The notes: generated from the sequence alone by a model not told the origin. 64,000 nucleotides of DNA from Sialis fuliginosa (GCA_961205875.1 OY540819.1:2916501-2980500), one strand, 5' to 3'; positions 1 through 12,432 are shown, counted from the first letter of the stretch. Translations and numbers: made by a program.

Positions 1-1252
1 AATGCATTATCACATATTTGAGCAATTGAATAATGTACCGATAATAAAACTATATATAGACCCTTTGTGACAAAATCTAACAACCGGTCAATAGAGTGCA
101 ATGAAACAGGTCGGACGAAAACAATTTACGTATATTTTTATAAGCGGTGGAAATTTTAAATTTGTTAATTGATTATGAAAGTAAAACGTGAGGTGGTGTG
201 TTTTGAAAAGTTTTTTTTCTAACGAACAGTTGATTTTTCTGCCTTAAAAAAATAGTGAAAAATAGAAAAAAAAGTATCGAATAAAGCGAAAGAAAAAATA
301 CATTTTAAATGTTTAAATGTAACCAGGTAGCAAACTCCACATCTATCACTCCAAAAATCCCAAGTGATGTCATATAATTAGGTAGTCAGCAAATAACAAT
401 AGAAATAAACAATCAAAAATAGGAAAACAATAAATAAAACATAGAATATAGAATAACGAGAAAAAAAACAACAGAAATAAAAAATAAAAATAAACACTAG
501 AAAAAAAATATATACAATACAGTTCAAGTCTGGCTGAGGGGCTACGCCCGATGGCCAATAACTTAAATTAAAAAAAAAAAAAAAAAAAAAAATGTAACCA
601 AAAATCTCAACGAAAATCAAACGAGTGCTTCTTTTGGTTACGTTAAAATATATACTAAAAATTAATTAAATATTTTAGTGACTATACTTTTTTTCTAAGA
701 TTACGTAAAAACGACTGTCTAAAAAAGAAATAAACTTCATAAATTATAGTAGGTACAGGAAAATAGATACATATTTCAAACAAATAAATTCATTTGAAAA
801 AAAAATCCGTACACTTGCCAAGAACCTATTCAAATCGAAAAATAAATAAATTTATTAAAACAAGAACCAGCACAAACTAGACTAGACACAAAACAAAAAT
901 AATATCATTCAAGCGTGTGTACATATTTATTTTTCATTACGCCGAATATATGCAACCTCACTTATACCCATGTACAAAGAGTTGCCTCGCTCATATACGT
1001 GTCAGGCGTGTTGCCTATACATCATGCAGTAGAATGTTTTACGTCGAGTTGAAAACGACGGAGTAAATCTGTTTGAAAAATTACCTAATTTAAGAGGAAG
1101 AAGGGGTGGTGATGTTGAAACACGCCGTGTCATAGGTCATTAGCATTGAAACACCTCGTAAAGGTCAAAGCGCCGTGAATGAGAGTATTAAATAAAATGT
1201 GAAGAAGGTGTTTCGAAACGTTTTGTGCTCCAATAAAAGTTGAACTAGAATA
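1..1252. other. AT-rich non-coding stretch
   Basis: Apart from the poly-A-tailed fragment listed separately, I see only AT-rich low-complexity DNA. The short reading frames on the minus strand near 370-620 are runs of Phe, Tyr and Leu that come from poly-A and AAT-rich DNA, so they are not called. Confidence 0.6.
521..594 (+). repeat. Poly-A-tailed retroposon fragment
   Basis: A GC-richer block containing GTTCAAGTCTGG, which resembles a polymerase III B box, is followed by an uninterrupted run of more than 20 A residues. This fits the 3' end of a short retroposon (SINE or truncated LINE). No A box or target duplication could be found, so the class is a guess. Confidence 0.3.
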
Positions 1253-1485
1253 ATAGGCATGATGCCTAATTTAAAAAAAACTATTTTATGATGATCTTAC
1301 GTGTTTCCTATTTCCAAAAAAATACTTATTTCTGCAGAGAAAATATAGGTTTAATCACAAATATTTACCCTTTTAAAACTAATTTTGAATTTGATGCCTA
1401 AATACTCGCAGGTGCCATGACGCATTTGTGACGTCACGCTTATGTAAACACTCCTTGTCAACAATAATAAATTATGGGAATTTTT
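1252..1485 (+). repeat. Left part of a CAATAGGCAT-family element
   Basis: This block is highly similar, in the same orientation, to 1723-1943: it shares the terminal AATAGGCAT..TGCC palindrome, a TGATGATCTTACGTGT segment and a GTGACGTCACGCTTATG segment. It ends where an unrelated hAT-like fragment begins. It is a left-end fragment or an interrupted copy of the element that lies just downstream. Confidence 0.55.
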
Positions 1486-1500
1486 TTTAGTAAAAAATAT

Positions 1501-1630
1501 CAGGGCTTCGAACCGTTATTTTTTTTATTTCGATTTTCGTTCCGATTCGAGTAAAAAAATATATTTCGGTTCGGTTCTAGTTTTCGTTCCGAAAAAATAA
1601 CGGTTTTTCCGGTTTTCGGTTCAGCTCCGA
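1501..1630 (+). repeat. Solo hAT-like end (CAGGGCTTCGAACCG)
   Basis: The block starts CAGGGCTTCGAACCG and continues with degenerate repeats of TTCGGTTCGG and GTTCCG, a layout I associate with one group of hAT termini. No opposite end is visible, so it is a fragment. The assignment rests on the end motif alone. Confidence 0.35.
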
Positions 1631-1722
1631 GTGATTAATTAAAAAAAAAATATTTGTATTAAATATTTTTTTTCTACCATAATTTAGAACATTTTATGGT
1701 ACTTGTATGATAGTCCGAACGA

Positions 1723-2242
1723 CAATAGGCATATTGCCTAATTTTAATAAACTATTCTATGATGATCTTACGTGTCTCCTATTACTAAAAAAATACTTAT
1801 TTCTGCAGAAAATAAAAGTTTAATAACTAAGATTGGTCCTTTTAAAACTCATTTTGAATTTGACGCCAAAATACTCGCAGGTGCCATGACGCATTTGTGA
1901 CGTCACGCTTATGTAAACACTCCTAGTCAACAGTAATAAATCCTTGTTCCATCGCTAAAGTTTCTCGGTTTTAGTTTTGTTAACACAAAACTGAGCAAAT
2001 TGATAATTTAAAATCACAAAATAATTTATAAACAGTGCAGATATTAACGAAACAAAAATGATGTTTACTTAGGCGTGACGTCATACACTCTGTGAATCAA
2101 ACATGGCGAATTACAGTATTTTGTGTTTTTATTTTAACAAAAATTATATTAATCACGCTTTTAATATAAAAATAAATACATATTTTACATTATTTACAAT
2201 CATAATTTCAGTGATACTTTGTTACTGGCATCATGCCTATTG
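1723..2242. mobile_element. Non-autonomous element, TIR CAATAGGCAT..TGCC
   Basis: The ends are CAATAGGCATATTGCC on the left and GGCATCATGCCTATTG on the right. Inside, GTGACGTCACGCTTATGTAAAC and GTTTACTTAGGCGTGACGTC are inverted relative to each other, so the element can fold back. There is no coding capacity. A left-end copy sits directly upstream at 1252-1485. The target duplication is unclear. Confidence 0.55.
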
Positions 2243-2705
2243 GAACATATGAGAACATCAGGTGCTATAACGATTAACTCCGTAAAAAAACAACCGTTTT
2301 ATAAACCAAAAATATTAGAAAATTCTCTTGGAGATTCGACATACTTTTGACGTGATAACGTCTAAGAGTTTCAGGCTAAATGCTGGGTGGGCATTTCAGG
2401 AACTTGATGTAACGCGCAGATATCAGTTTTGCGCGCTAGCGTAAATTTAAAATCAGTATATTTCGACGCTCCGAGGGTTTTGGTCTCAAATTATAGATCT
2501 CGATTAGATCTACGAGGTACAAGTAAATTGAATAGAATTGAAAAAATAACAATATATTAGCATGTATTCTCTACGACCTAACGTTTTTAATTTAATTGAA
2601 TAAAAAAATAAAAAGTAAATTTCGTAATTTCACGATTTCTCTTGTAAATATTACTTTAATTAATTAAATGTTTTAATGTTCGTACAAATCATAATTACAA
2701 TACTA
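2243..2705. other. Unassigned AT-rich DNA
   Basis: No repeat termini, open frame or RNA gene could be recognised here. Confidence 0.5.
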
Positions 2706-2707
2706 TA

Positions 2708-2814
2708 CTCTATTTCATTTAAGAATGCAGTGGTTGCCGGGGTTTTGACGGTACGAATCATGCATTTTACCGTCAAAAACCACGGCAACCACTGCATTCT
2801 TAAATGAAATAGAG
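2708..2814. mobile_element. 107-bp palindromic MITE with TA duplication
   Basis: The ends CTCTATTTCATTTAAGAATG and its reverse complement enclose two arms of about 45 bp with almost no loop. TA flanks both sides (2706-2707 and 2815-2816). A second copy lies at 55916-56022 in the opposite orientation, also between TA dinucleotides. The TA target suggests mobilisation by a Tc1/mariner-type transposase, but no autonomous partner with these ends is present. Confidence 0.8.
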
Positions 2815-3039
2815 TACTATAATAGTTATAATATATTTATTTATTTAGTCTAAATTTACGGAAGCATTTTGTGTCTATTTTACAAAAATTCAAACGTTTC
2901 TGTGTAACAAAAAATGAATCTTGAGTTTTATTAACCCCCACTTTCGCGTTTTCACGTCAATCCCTCGACTGTGTATCCCATTGCAGTCACGCTCATTTTT
3001 TTGTTACAAGTATGGTAGACTGCATGCGGTCTATCTGAC

Positions 3040-3357
3040 CAGTGGCGTAGATAGCATTTTGCGATGGGGGGGGGGGATAAATAAAAAAAAATGTTCGGGG
3101 GGCCCTCAAAATATGCAAAATAAAAATTATTATTATAATTTTTAATTTAATTACCTTTTTTTTGATCATATAGTTATATAAACTTAAAAATTAAGCAATA
3201 ACTGAAAACCTTTTTCTTTTACTCTTAATTTACCACTTTTACTATTTTATTCATACTAAAAGTATGTTAAAAAAAATGTCTGATTTTTCTCATGATGTAG
3301 ACTCATGGGGGGTGATTGATCACCTAGATCCCCCCCCCCCCCCTATCTACGCCACTG
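3040..3357. mobile_element. Non-autonomous hAT-type element, 318 bp
   Basis: The ends are CAGTGGCGTAGATAG and CTATCTACGCCACTG, perfect 15-bp inverted repeats. They are flanked by an exact 8-bp duplication TATCTGAC (3032-3039 and 3358-3365), the hAT hallmark. The interior has G-runs near the left end and C-runs near the right end and no coding capacity. Confidence 0.88.
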
Positions 3358-3365
3358 TATCTGAC

Positions 3366-3818
3366 ACCAGATATTAAAGTTAAATGATCTAACAGAAATC
3401 ATTATCAGCACTGCACACTTATTTAAATTATATGAAAATAAGTAACTCTAAAACAAAACAATCGAAATATAAACATGCATTTCTTCTATTTGCATGAATA
3501 GATTCATTATTGTACAATCAACCATATAAACATCGGAGTAAAATGATAATACCATTTTCTACTAGACATATCTAGGGCAACAAACAAATACAGTAACATA
3601 TAAAACTTTTGCAGCGGACAAGTAAGTACTATGTACTAGTATGTACCGTCATGATACTTGGTAAATGAAAATCGATAGAAGCTGCACGGCACAATTGCAC
3701 AAACATACAGACATCAAACTACCATCTGTACAGAACTGATTTAAATATAAAAATAAACAAACATTCAAAGTTATTTCGCTGCTGTAATAAAGATAGTTTT
3801 TAATATAATGATAAAGTT
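3366..3818. other. Unassigned DNA between two hAT-type elements
   Basis: Nothing recognisable beyond AT-rich sequence. Confidence 0.5.
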
Positions 3819-3826
3819 TACATACG

Positions 3827-4879
3827 CAGTGCCGGCCTTAGCAAATCTGGCGCCCTGGGTGAGATTTATTTTTCCGCCCTCTCTCCCCCTAAATTTTTTT
3901 TTTTTTAAATAAGTTGAATAAGGCGGCTATTACACTATCAAATAAATATGTCAAAGATCTTTGACAAAGATTTGATCATATTTCTTTGATAAAATATGAG
4001 ACTTTGTTCTATTACACTACATAAAATATTTGATAATATTTTCTCAATATGATCAAGGGATATTTTCTCAATATTATCAAGGGATATTTTCTTCTTTTTT
4101 GGTGCATTTTGATTATCAAATGGATGTTCGTCAATTGACGCGATCGAGATTTGAATTTACAACCGTGTATTGTGGTTTTTATAATCAATAAGAAGATTAT
4201 CATATAATACTGGATTTTGTTGATATTCATATATTAATAATTATGTAACTGTAACTGTCAATGATAACTTGGTAGTCGCCATTTTTTTTTTGACGTCAAA
4301 AAACTTTGATCAAATATAAGAGATTGTCATTAACTATGATCATAGAAATATTATAAAAGTTGACTTATTACACTGTCATATTTCTTTGATCAAAGAAATT
4401 TTATCATATTTATTTGATAGTGTAATAGCCGCCTAATTCATATCTCAGCTTGGCGCGATCCTACAGACTAAAACTGTTTTTTAAAATATAGCTTACATAA
4501 TTAACTTTAAGACTATCTAATGTCCTAAGACCGCCGAGACCTCCTTCCCCTATTATGAACAAATTAATATTGATAAATTAACAAATAAGTTGAATAATTC
4601 ATATCTCATTGTCAGCTAATACCTTATTAAAGGTTTTCTAGGTTGCCGAATAAGTATTTGTTAGTTAGCAGCTATCTAATATTCGATTTTTTGTTACAAA
4701 TTAACATTGTTTATAATTAGCTATATTTTTTTGCTTAATCGGGTTTAACTGATCGACAGAAAATTTAAAGATAAAAAAAAAGTTTACTCAAAAATTACAG
4801 CCTGAACACTTTTTTCATTGTGCGCCGCCCCGCCTGGCCTGGCGCCCCGGTTCACCCCACCCCCCTAAAGCCGATACTG
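3827..4879. mobile_element. Non-autonomous hAT-type element split by a MITE
   Basis: The ends are CAGTGCCGGCCTTAG and CTAAAGCCGATACTG. The flanks TACATACG (3819-3826) and TACATATG (4880-4887) match in 7 of 8 positions, as expected for an ageing 8-bp hAT duplication. Without the MITE at 3922-4433 the element is about 540 bp. It has no transposase. The GGCGCCCTGGGTG and CACCCCACC segments are subterminal and partly complementary. Confidence 0.78.
3922..4433. mobile_element. Harbinger-type MITE, copy 1 (TAA target)
   Basis: The ends start GGCGGCTATTACACTATCAA and end with the reverse complement. TAA flanks both sides (3919-3921 and 4434-4436), the 3-bp target typical of PIF/Harbinger elements. 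Two related copies lie at 23382 and 53286. The minus-strand frame at 4012-4230 lies inside and is not a gene. Confidence 0.85.
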
Positions 4880-5092
4880 TACATATGAACAGTTTGACAA
4901 ATCGATCTGCAAAATGCAAGCAGGTACAGTAATATTGGATGATTTTTTTATTCAGATTTTCTAGAATCCATATAAACAGTTTTTTTTCTGACATTTTCCG
5001 ATATCTGTTATTGATTTGATAGTTAAAATTGAAATAATATAAAATACTCATCTGAAACATCGTGAGTGGATTCATTTTGGCGTAACTTACAA

Positions 5093-5960
5093 CTTTTGCT
5101 TCATCGCAATATCGAAGATACGAGAAGCTATGTGATCGTTTCAGATTGAAACAAAAAAAAAGTTCTCTAATTTCAAAATTTTAAATTGATTTATCCGTTT
5201 CACGTCAAGACAAACACTTTTCGTTCCGTGTCTGTCTGTCTGTCCGTGTGTCCGTCCGTCCGTCTGTCCCCTGAATCCTTGTCACACGCATAACTCATGA
5301 ACCACTGAACCGATATTATTGAAACTTGGTCGGATGGTTGGGTTTGGTTTGAGGACGGCCCCATTTCAAAATCATCAAACTCGTGTGTAAGGGGGCGGGG
5401 TGACACCCCAAAATATTTATTTTTTCAAGATATCTCAAGAACGACACATGTTACGAGAAAATTTTATAGAATATTTTTTGTAGAGCATTAAATTTCCTAT
5501 AATATGGGTACTACTACGTTTGCTGTAAAATATTCCCTTACAAAGATTTATCTCAATTTATTTTAAAAATTCGTGTTCTGTTTTTCTAAATTGATATTTG
5601 ATTGGATATATTAAATGTCACTTTGACGTTTTAAATGTCATTTTGACATTTGCATAAATTTAGATTTAGATTGAAATTGTCAAAAAATTGAAAATATATG
5701 AAAAAATATTCAGGTGCGTTTTAAGAAAAATTTCGAACTAAGATTTTTAGTAAAATTTGTATAAAAATTAAATGGTTAACCAATGCCAGGCATTTTATCT
5801 GAACACTATTGGTTTTAGTGAATTTAGCACGAGGAAGCACTGTGCATTTACTTGGCAGATGTTTTTTATTTTCGAAAATTCTGAGAATTGGGGCGTTTTT
5901 GATGTGGCATGCATCAAACATGTCAATTTAGCTAACTATCATAATTTATGTATTTTTAAT
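5093..5960 (-). repeat. Dispersed repeat family A, copy 1
   Basis: This block is an inverted copy of 13690-14490 and is partly repeated at 35600 and 38702. Shared marks are TATCGAAGATACGAGAAGC, a (GTCT)n/(GTCC)n tract at 5228-5270, the TCGGTTCAGTGGTTCATGAG-like stretch on the minus strand, and CACGAGGAAGCACTGTGCAT at the other end. The GACAGACAGAC tract next to a conserved segment is common in insect retroposon 3' regions. The frame translating as repeated RTDGHTD comes from the microsatellite. Confidence 0.6.
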
Positions 5961-6123
5961 ATGATAGTTAATTATGTACAGGCGACAAAAGGTTGTGAAG
6001 GTAGAAGTCCCCACAAATGTATTTGAATTTAAAAAATATCAATGTAAAAACATTAATACAATTATTATAGCAAAAAGCATTAATTAATTGTTTGTTAATG
6101 AAAATATATGTAAAGGGTAAATT

Positions 6124-6927
6124 CATGGGCGTAGCCAGGATTTTGTTCAGGGGGGGGGGCAAATTTTTTTTTTTTGAAACCGATTGATCGGCGTGTTTTG
6201 CCTAGTATTGAAAAAATTAACATTTTCATTATTTATTATATCTCTAGATAGGTGCGCAAAAAGTAACAATGAAAAGTCATTATTTTTTTGATTTCTTCTT
6301 TTATTTTCGCCACATTTTTTTCAATCAATTAAATTTATATGTATGTGCATATCTTTTTGAATACAAAATCCTCTACAAAAATGTACTCTACGTTGCTATT
6401 TTGGTGTTTTTTTTTATTTAATGTAAAAAATCGATCTAATTTGAATTGATAATATACTTAAAAAAAAACTTTACAATAAAAAAAACAATGATATTTAAAT
6501 TTTCGAATCTAAAAATGTCAATATTTAGCCAATGAACTGATTAATTTGTTACTCTTACTTCACGAGCTAGGGGGAGGGGCAAGCGTCCCCCCTTGCCCAT
6601 GCTTTTGTGGGTAGTTATTTTAACACAAAACACAGTTTTCACTGTTGCCAATACTGCGACCTTTGCCTTTAGGTGTTTTTATTTTATTTTTAATTTTCCC
6701 TGATATTTTAGTTTACATGTAAAAATAAAAGATTGTGATTAAAAAAAACTTTGATATTTTATTTTCTGGATCCAAAATATAAATTTACGTTCAAAAATTC
6801 AATGCACATCATAGAAGTCTAGAAATATCCCTGTTTGGACAATAATACTGATTTTCTTATTACTTTTTGTCCACAAGCTAGGGGGGGGGCAAGCGCCCCC
6901 CCCTGCCCCACCCTGGCTACGCCCATG
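6124..6927. mobile_element. hAT-type element with exact 8-bp duplication
   Basis: The ends CATGGGCGTAGCCAGG and CCTGGCTACGCCCATG are perfect inverted repeats. They are flanked by GGTAAATT at 6116-6123 and 6928-6935. The right-end segment containing a G-run and GGGGCAAGCG occurs twice (about 6566-6600 and 6878-6910), so the element carries an internal duplication of its own end. No transposase frame was found. Confidence 0.85.
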
Positions 6928-6935
6928 GGTAAATT

Positions 6936-7379
6936 ATATATTAAAACAGCATTTACAGAAATTAAAATCACATTAAAACGACGCTACAGTAACAGTCCCA
7001 AACTGATATACAAATACATTACTAATTGAAAATAAATTATGAATAACACATAAAAGTTTTACGTATTTTAGAATATTAATTAAACACACATATGAATCAA
7101 TGAATGAATACATGTATGCAAAATTGCAAAGCATTAATATTTAATTAATCTATAATTTCAACATATGTGAAAGATATAATGAAATAAATAAATAAATTAT
7201 ATTAACCATCTAGAAGACAAAGTGATTTAATATGTTTTTATTAACATATTAAATACTTGAATTTGAAATAAATAAATTAAAACCCAATCAATGTTCAGAA
7301 AAGTGTAGAAATACGTATTCCTTACGTGTTGAGGCTTCCGCGGTGATATTAAAATGATTTTTTACCGCATAATTTCAGA
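6936..7379. other. Unassigned AT-rich DNA
   Basis: No repeat termini or coding signal recognised. Confidence 0.5.
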
Positions 7380-7429
7380 ATGTTTCATAACCGTTATTAC
7401 TTGAAAAAAATGTGCGAGGCTTACAGAGA

Positions 7430-7915
7430 TTCTAATTATAAAATTTCATCCGTCTATGTTTTGTCGTTTTTGGGTTACAGTATCTACAGACACACATACA
7501 TTATGATGAAAATAAGTTATAATAAAAAAGAGTATCAAATTCTACTGATTGAGATCTACATTTTAATACTCTACACGTCTTGGTATACAATTTTTTTGTT
7601 TTTTTTGGATTTGCTTTAAAGCCCCCTACAGGCACCATTTTTGATTTAGAAAAAAAATAGAAAAAGGGTCAAATTCCGCTTGTTTGGTTATACATTTTAA
7701 CGTGCCACATGCCTTGGTATAAAATTTTTTTTTTTATCTTAGTGCCCCCAGAAAAATTATTTTTTCAATAAATTTATACATATTTTATTAGAGGGCACCA
7801 TTTTACATGTTCAGTAAAAATTCCAACTTTCTAGCTTATATAGTTTACGGGCTATTTAGCTTTGAGTGAAAAGGATGGATGGACGGACGATAAAGTGAGT
7901 TTTTTCGGAATCCTA
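7430..7915 (-). repeat. Dispersed repeat family C, copy 1
   Basis: This is an inverted relative of 39336-40070. Shared segments are TTTTCACTCAAAGCTAAATA next to a GTCCGTCC tract, a CATGTGGCACGTTAAAA segment and a CTGTAGGGGGC-like segment. The overall pattern resembles insect retroposon or Helitron-like repeats with a GTCC microsatellite, but I cannot assign a class. Confidence 0.5.
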
Positions 7916-8298
7916 AAAATGGATTAAGGAAAGTTTCCACCAAAATCCTGATTTTGAAATATCTCTGCATTATTATACGAGTACATTCATGAAAGTAAAA
8001 AAAAACTACAGCTTTTCGAAGCGGCCTGCCATTATCAAAGTAATAAAAATTATTATAAAACCGTTTACAAATACATTTTTATGGACAGTGACCGGTACTT
8101 TAGCAATGTCATTGTTCGCTAACAATCGATAATAGGACACATTGTTCTGCTATTAGCATACGTATATCAATTCACTATAGTACCTAATACATATTATGTT
8201 GTTATAAATAATTAATGAAAACACACCTACAATTATAATAATTTTCGACTGTTTGTTTTCAGTAAAAATCGCTGACTCTATACAGGGTGATTCAGTGC

Positions 8299-9184
8299 TG
8301 TCGTGCCAAACATGAACAGTAAATTAAGAGACATATTTTAAGCAAAAAACATTATATAAACATGTGTCCGGAAATTTTTCGTAAGGAGGCTACAGCCCTC
8401 CAAAGATTTTATTCAAAATTAGTTTTTATTTAATATCTGGAGACCCCATTGTGCTAAAGTTATGAAATTCGATACAGGGTTTAGTATTAATAAGTATTAT
8501 CTATTTCCAGTATTGAGCAATTATAATTTAGATCAGGGCTGTATGGGGACAGTGGGCCCATCGATTTTTATCTAGTATTTTTTTGTTCTTTAATTTTTTC
8601 CTAAATTAGACACTTGAATAAGATTGTATGGCACAAAATACACAAAAATACATTAATAGAACTGGCTATAGGTCTAAGAGGACACGTATTAGGTGGTATA
8701 CATATGTACATGAACTTTTTTCTGACCTTAAATCAAATAACAGAAATATAAATTTATTTTGTTTAATTTGAAGCATCCGTAAAATTCTGCATCGATATTG
8801 CTCGTAAACGGTTTATCCTATGATATATGAGCAAAGTATATTTTTGTATATTTTATCTCATACAGTCTTATTCAAATTTTTAACTCAGGAAAAAATTGAA
8901 GAACAAAAAATACTGGATAAAAATCGACGGGCCTCCTGGGCCCATACAACCCTGGTCAAAATTAGTATTGATTGATACTGGATATAGATAACACTTATTA
9001 ATACTAAACCCTGTATCAAATTTCATAACTATGGCACAATAGGTTCTCAAGATATTAAATAAAAACTAATTTTGAGTAAAATCTTTAGAGGGCTGTAGCC
9101 CCCTCATGACAAATTTCACATGTTTATATAATGTTTTTTGCTTAAAATATTTTTCTCGATGTACCGTTCAAGTTTGGCACGACA
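8299..9184. mobile_element. Nested 886-bp foldback element
   Basis: The ends TGTCGTGCCAAAC and GTTTGGCACGACA bound two arms of about 350 bp that are imperfect inverted copies. Both arms contain the TTATATAATGTTTTTTGCTTA and GGCTGTAGCC segments. It sits just inside the left end of the larger foldback; the right end of that host lacks it. A related, interrupted copy lies at 55763-57190. Confidence 0.72.
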
Positions 9185-11011
9185 CACAGTGGGTCTAAAT
9201 CACACTTTTTTGCGCGAAATTTCGCTTCAAGCCAATTTTCAACCAATTTTAATAAAATCAATGGCATTTGAAAGGTAAATAGTTGTAGTTTCTGAAAATT
9301 ACCCCAAGAATAGTCAATTCACCCTCTTAATTATTCTTTCATCCCCTTAAATCTGAAAAATCGATTAAACGATAAATTCATAAATTAATAAATCGAATAA
9401 GATAATATATTCTGCACAAATATAAATATTTATTTGTTAGTACTATTATATAGTATGTCTAAACATGTGTGAACATATTTAAATATATACAGGCTGAGTC
9501 ATAAGTTCGTATTTCTTCGATATCTCCTCTGTTAATAATTAGAGAAAAATTTTAATTTTGTATGATATTATAAGTAATAATACACATCTAAACATATATT
9601 AAAATATATAGTGTGACCCCGAAAAAGGCGTATCATTACAGGGTGAGTTGATAGTGCATGTCTCTTCGATATCTCCTCTCTTTTACAAGTTACAGAAAAA
9701 ATTCAAATGTTAGATAATATAACAAGTAAAAATGTACATTATAAGAATGTATTGAAATATACAGTGTGGCCCCGAAATAAGGTGTATCACAAATATAATG
9801 TATTTTTAAATGGGATGACCAATTTATTTCTACCTTATGTAACTATTGTTTAGAAGATCTATACAGTGGTACAATATTTTTTAAAAACATTGAGGGAAAG
9901 GGGTAAGATATAATTTTTTTCTTAGTTGACGTTTTCAAACATTGTTTTGAAAAATCATTTTCGTTTTGGTGTGGCATTAGTTTAACCTAGACACCACTAG
10001 TAATCCATTAGAAATTTGTTTTATACAAGGTGCCCCTGAAAAAAACTGTATTTATTTATTTTAGGTGCTGGATTTACCTGCCGTGAAAAGTTGTAGTGTA
10101 CCGAATAACTACAATTATTCAAAAATTATATGTTACAAAACTATTTTTTAATGGAACAAAATATTTTTTGTCATTAAGTATGTAATATTCGGTACACTAC
10201 AACTTTTCACGGCAGGTAAATCCTGCACCTAAAATAAATAAATATACTAAAAACACTTCTTAGTTACATTACATGAAACATTTATGAAAAAAAATTTTAT
10301 GCTTAAAAATAAACACTTCGTGCCTTAAAAAATTTTTCTCTAAACTTGCAGGATTAAGATTAATTTTTTTGAAAAAACTTTAAAAATCTCTATTGAATTA
10401 AAAACATATAAAAGGTCCTTTAAAAATATCAAACAAAAATTGTTTTGTTTAGTTTAAACAACAATTGTGCAATATGAAATATGTTTATCTTAAAATTGAC
10501 CTCCCAATGCCCTTGAAGCCCTTCATTAAATATAAATAAATAATTTTTGAATATTTCCAGTTTTTTTCAGGGGCACCTTGTATAAAACAAATTTCTAATG
10601 GATTACTAGTGGTGTCTAGGTTAAACTAATGCTACACCAAAACGAAAATGATTTTTCAAAACAATGTTTGAAAACGTCAACTAAGAAAAAAATTATATCT
10701 TACCCCTTTCCCTCAATGTTTTTAAAAAATATTGTACCACTGTATAGATCTTCTAAACAATAGTTACATAAGGTAGAAATAAATTGGTCATCCCATTTAA
10801 AAATACATTATATTTGTGATACACCTTATTTCGGGGCCACACTGTATATTTCAATACATTCTTATAATGTACATTTTTACTTGTTATATTATCTAACATT
10901 TGAATTTTTTCTGTAACTTGTAAAAGAGAGGAGATATCGAAGAGACATGCACTATCAACTCACCCTGTAATGATACGCCTTTTTCGGGGTCACACTATAT
11001 ATTTTAATATA

Positions 11012-11038
11012 CAGTAGTGTGAAAATGAACCGCAACAC
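11012..11038 (+). repeat. Left terminal inverted repeat of the Tc1 element
   Basis: 27 bp, identical to the reverse complement of 12603-12629. Identity stops immediately inside the element. Confidence 0.93.
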
Positions 11039-11331
11039 ATATAAATTTAAAGATATTCAAAGGTTATTGCTTTCCTTTTGAACTTTAATGGAAAATATAA
11101 TATACATTTATTATTTTAGATATTTAAGAAGCATATCTTAATCGATTTTGATTCATTTAACGTTTTACTGAAACTTTAATAATTCAGGAAAAATATAATA
11201 CCGTTTTTACATGATTCAGGCAATAAGAACAGTTAAGTTTTGACTTCTGAAAATTGAAAGTAGGATTAAAATAAAACAAGTATTTCGTCTTAGGAACAAA
11301 TAATCTTTATTTTCCATAAAAATAAAATATA

Positions 11332-12432
11332 TTAATATTTTGTTGCCCCCCCTTTTGACTTGATTACAGCCTGTACACGGCTTGGCATAGATTTTATCAA
11401 ATTTTCTAGATAATTTAAACCTAACTCCTCTGTCCAGACTCTGATCAGAGTTTGGGTTAGTTCTTCTTTATTTTTTGGTTTATTTTTCGCTATTTTTCTT
11501 GATATTATATACCAGCAATTTTCTATAGGATTCAAATCCGGACTATTTCCTGGCCATTCCAGACAATGAATTTTATTTTCTTGCAGAAATTTCTTCACCT
11601 GAAATAATTTAACGTTTTAAAATGATTCTAAATAACATAACAAACACAAAAAAAGATAAAAACATTAAATACATACAGTTTTTGCACGATGGCAGGGTGC
11701 AGAATCATCTTGAAATATGCAGTTAGCCGCATCTTGAAATTGTCTTTCTATCGTTGGCACTAAACATTCACTTAATATTCTAATATAGTCCTGTGCCTTT
11801 AAAGTTCCAGTTATAATGTGAAGTGGACCTACACCCTTGCTTGAAAAACACCCCCACACCATTACACTCGCGGGAAACTTCATTGTTTTTTTCAAACAAC
11901 TTAATTCTTCACCTTTTCTTCTTCGTACATATTGGATTCCGTCGGTGCCACAGACATTAAATTTCGATTCGTCTGAAAAAATCACCTTACTCCACTCGTC
12001 TTCTGTCCAATTTTGGTGATCTCGAGCCCACTGAAGCCGAGTTTGCCTCATTTTTTTAGTCAAAACAGGCTTTTTGCGAGGACGGTACGCATTTAAACCC
12101 ATTTTTTTAAGGCGACGTCTCACAGTAGACGCACAAACTGTGACTCCTGTTGCTCGATTCCACTCACCACACAATTCTGTCGATGTCCCGGCTCTATTCT
12201 GCAGGCAAAGTCGCTCCAGCACACGATCATCTCTTGATGTTGTTTTTTTTTGTCGACCACCACGTCTTTTATTTTCAGTGGAGCCAGTTTCCTCAAATTT
12301 CTTCAAGAAACGGCTTACTGTTGACGGACTACACTTGATTCGAGTGCTTATCACTCGAATTGATAATTTCAGTTTTCTTAAAGCTAAAACAACAGCTTTT
12401 TGTTCATTTGACAATAACTTATAATTTGCCAT
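11332..12432 (-). CDS. Tc1-family transposase, two exons
   Basis: This enzyme cuts and pastes the surrounding 1.6-kb element at TA sites. The coding path is complement(11332..11598, 11677..12432), 340 residues, the usual Tc1 length. ATG at 12432 (MANYK) is preferred over the upstream GTG at 12447. Residues 1-110 hold two helix-turn-helix regions (ISTRIKCSPSTVSRFLKKF; ASTVRRRLKKM) separated by the basic hinge RRGGRQKK. The catalytic part has VIFSDES (D154), FQDDSAPCH (D243 aligns with the usual catalytic Asp) and SPDLNPIE (E278), giving 34 residues between D243 and E278, the DD34E signature. The frame is open and no key residue is missing. The exon junction falls between residues 252 and 253. 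Activity is inferred, not shown. Confidence 0.92.
11599..11676 (-). other. 78-bp intron in the Tc1 transposase gene
   Basis: On the minus strand, exon 1 ends ..AAAACT and is followed by GTATGT; the interval ends TTATTTCAG before GTGAAG. Removing it in phase 0 joins HRAKT to VKKFLQENK, the expected continuous Tc1 sequence. Reading through instead gives an early stop (VCI, then stop). A spliceosomal intron inside the catalytic domain is therefore the simplest reading. Confidence 0.85.

Noticed and set aside
5200-5406. Frame similar to 14188-14382, suggesting a conserved protein
   Set aside because: The similarity is due to both lying in copies of repeat family A; the C-terminal part is a translated GACAGAC microsatellite.
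12074-12424. 116-residue plus-strand frame (and smaller ones at 11837 and 12150)
   Set aside because: Antisense shadow of the Tc1 transposase exon.
11332-12432. Reading the Tc1 catalytic triad as DD35E
   Set aside because: Counting from D242 gives 35 residues, but the conserved D-x-A-P-C-H alignment makes D243 the catalytic residue, which gives the usual 34.
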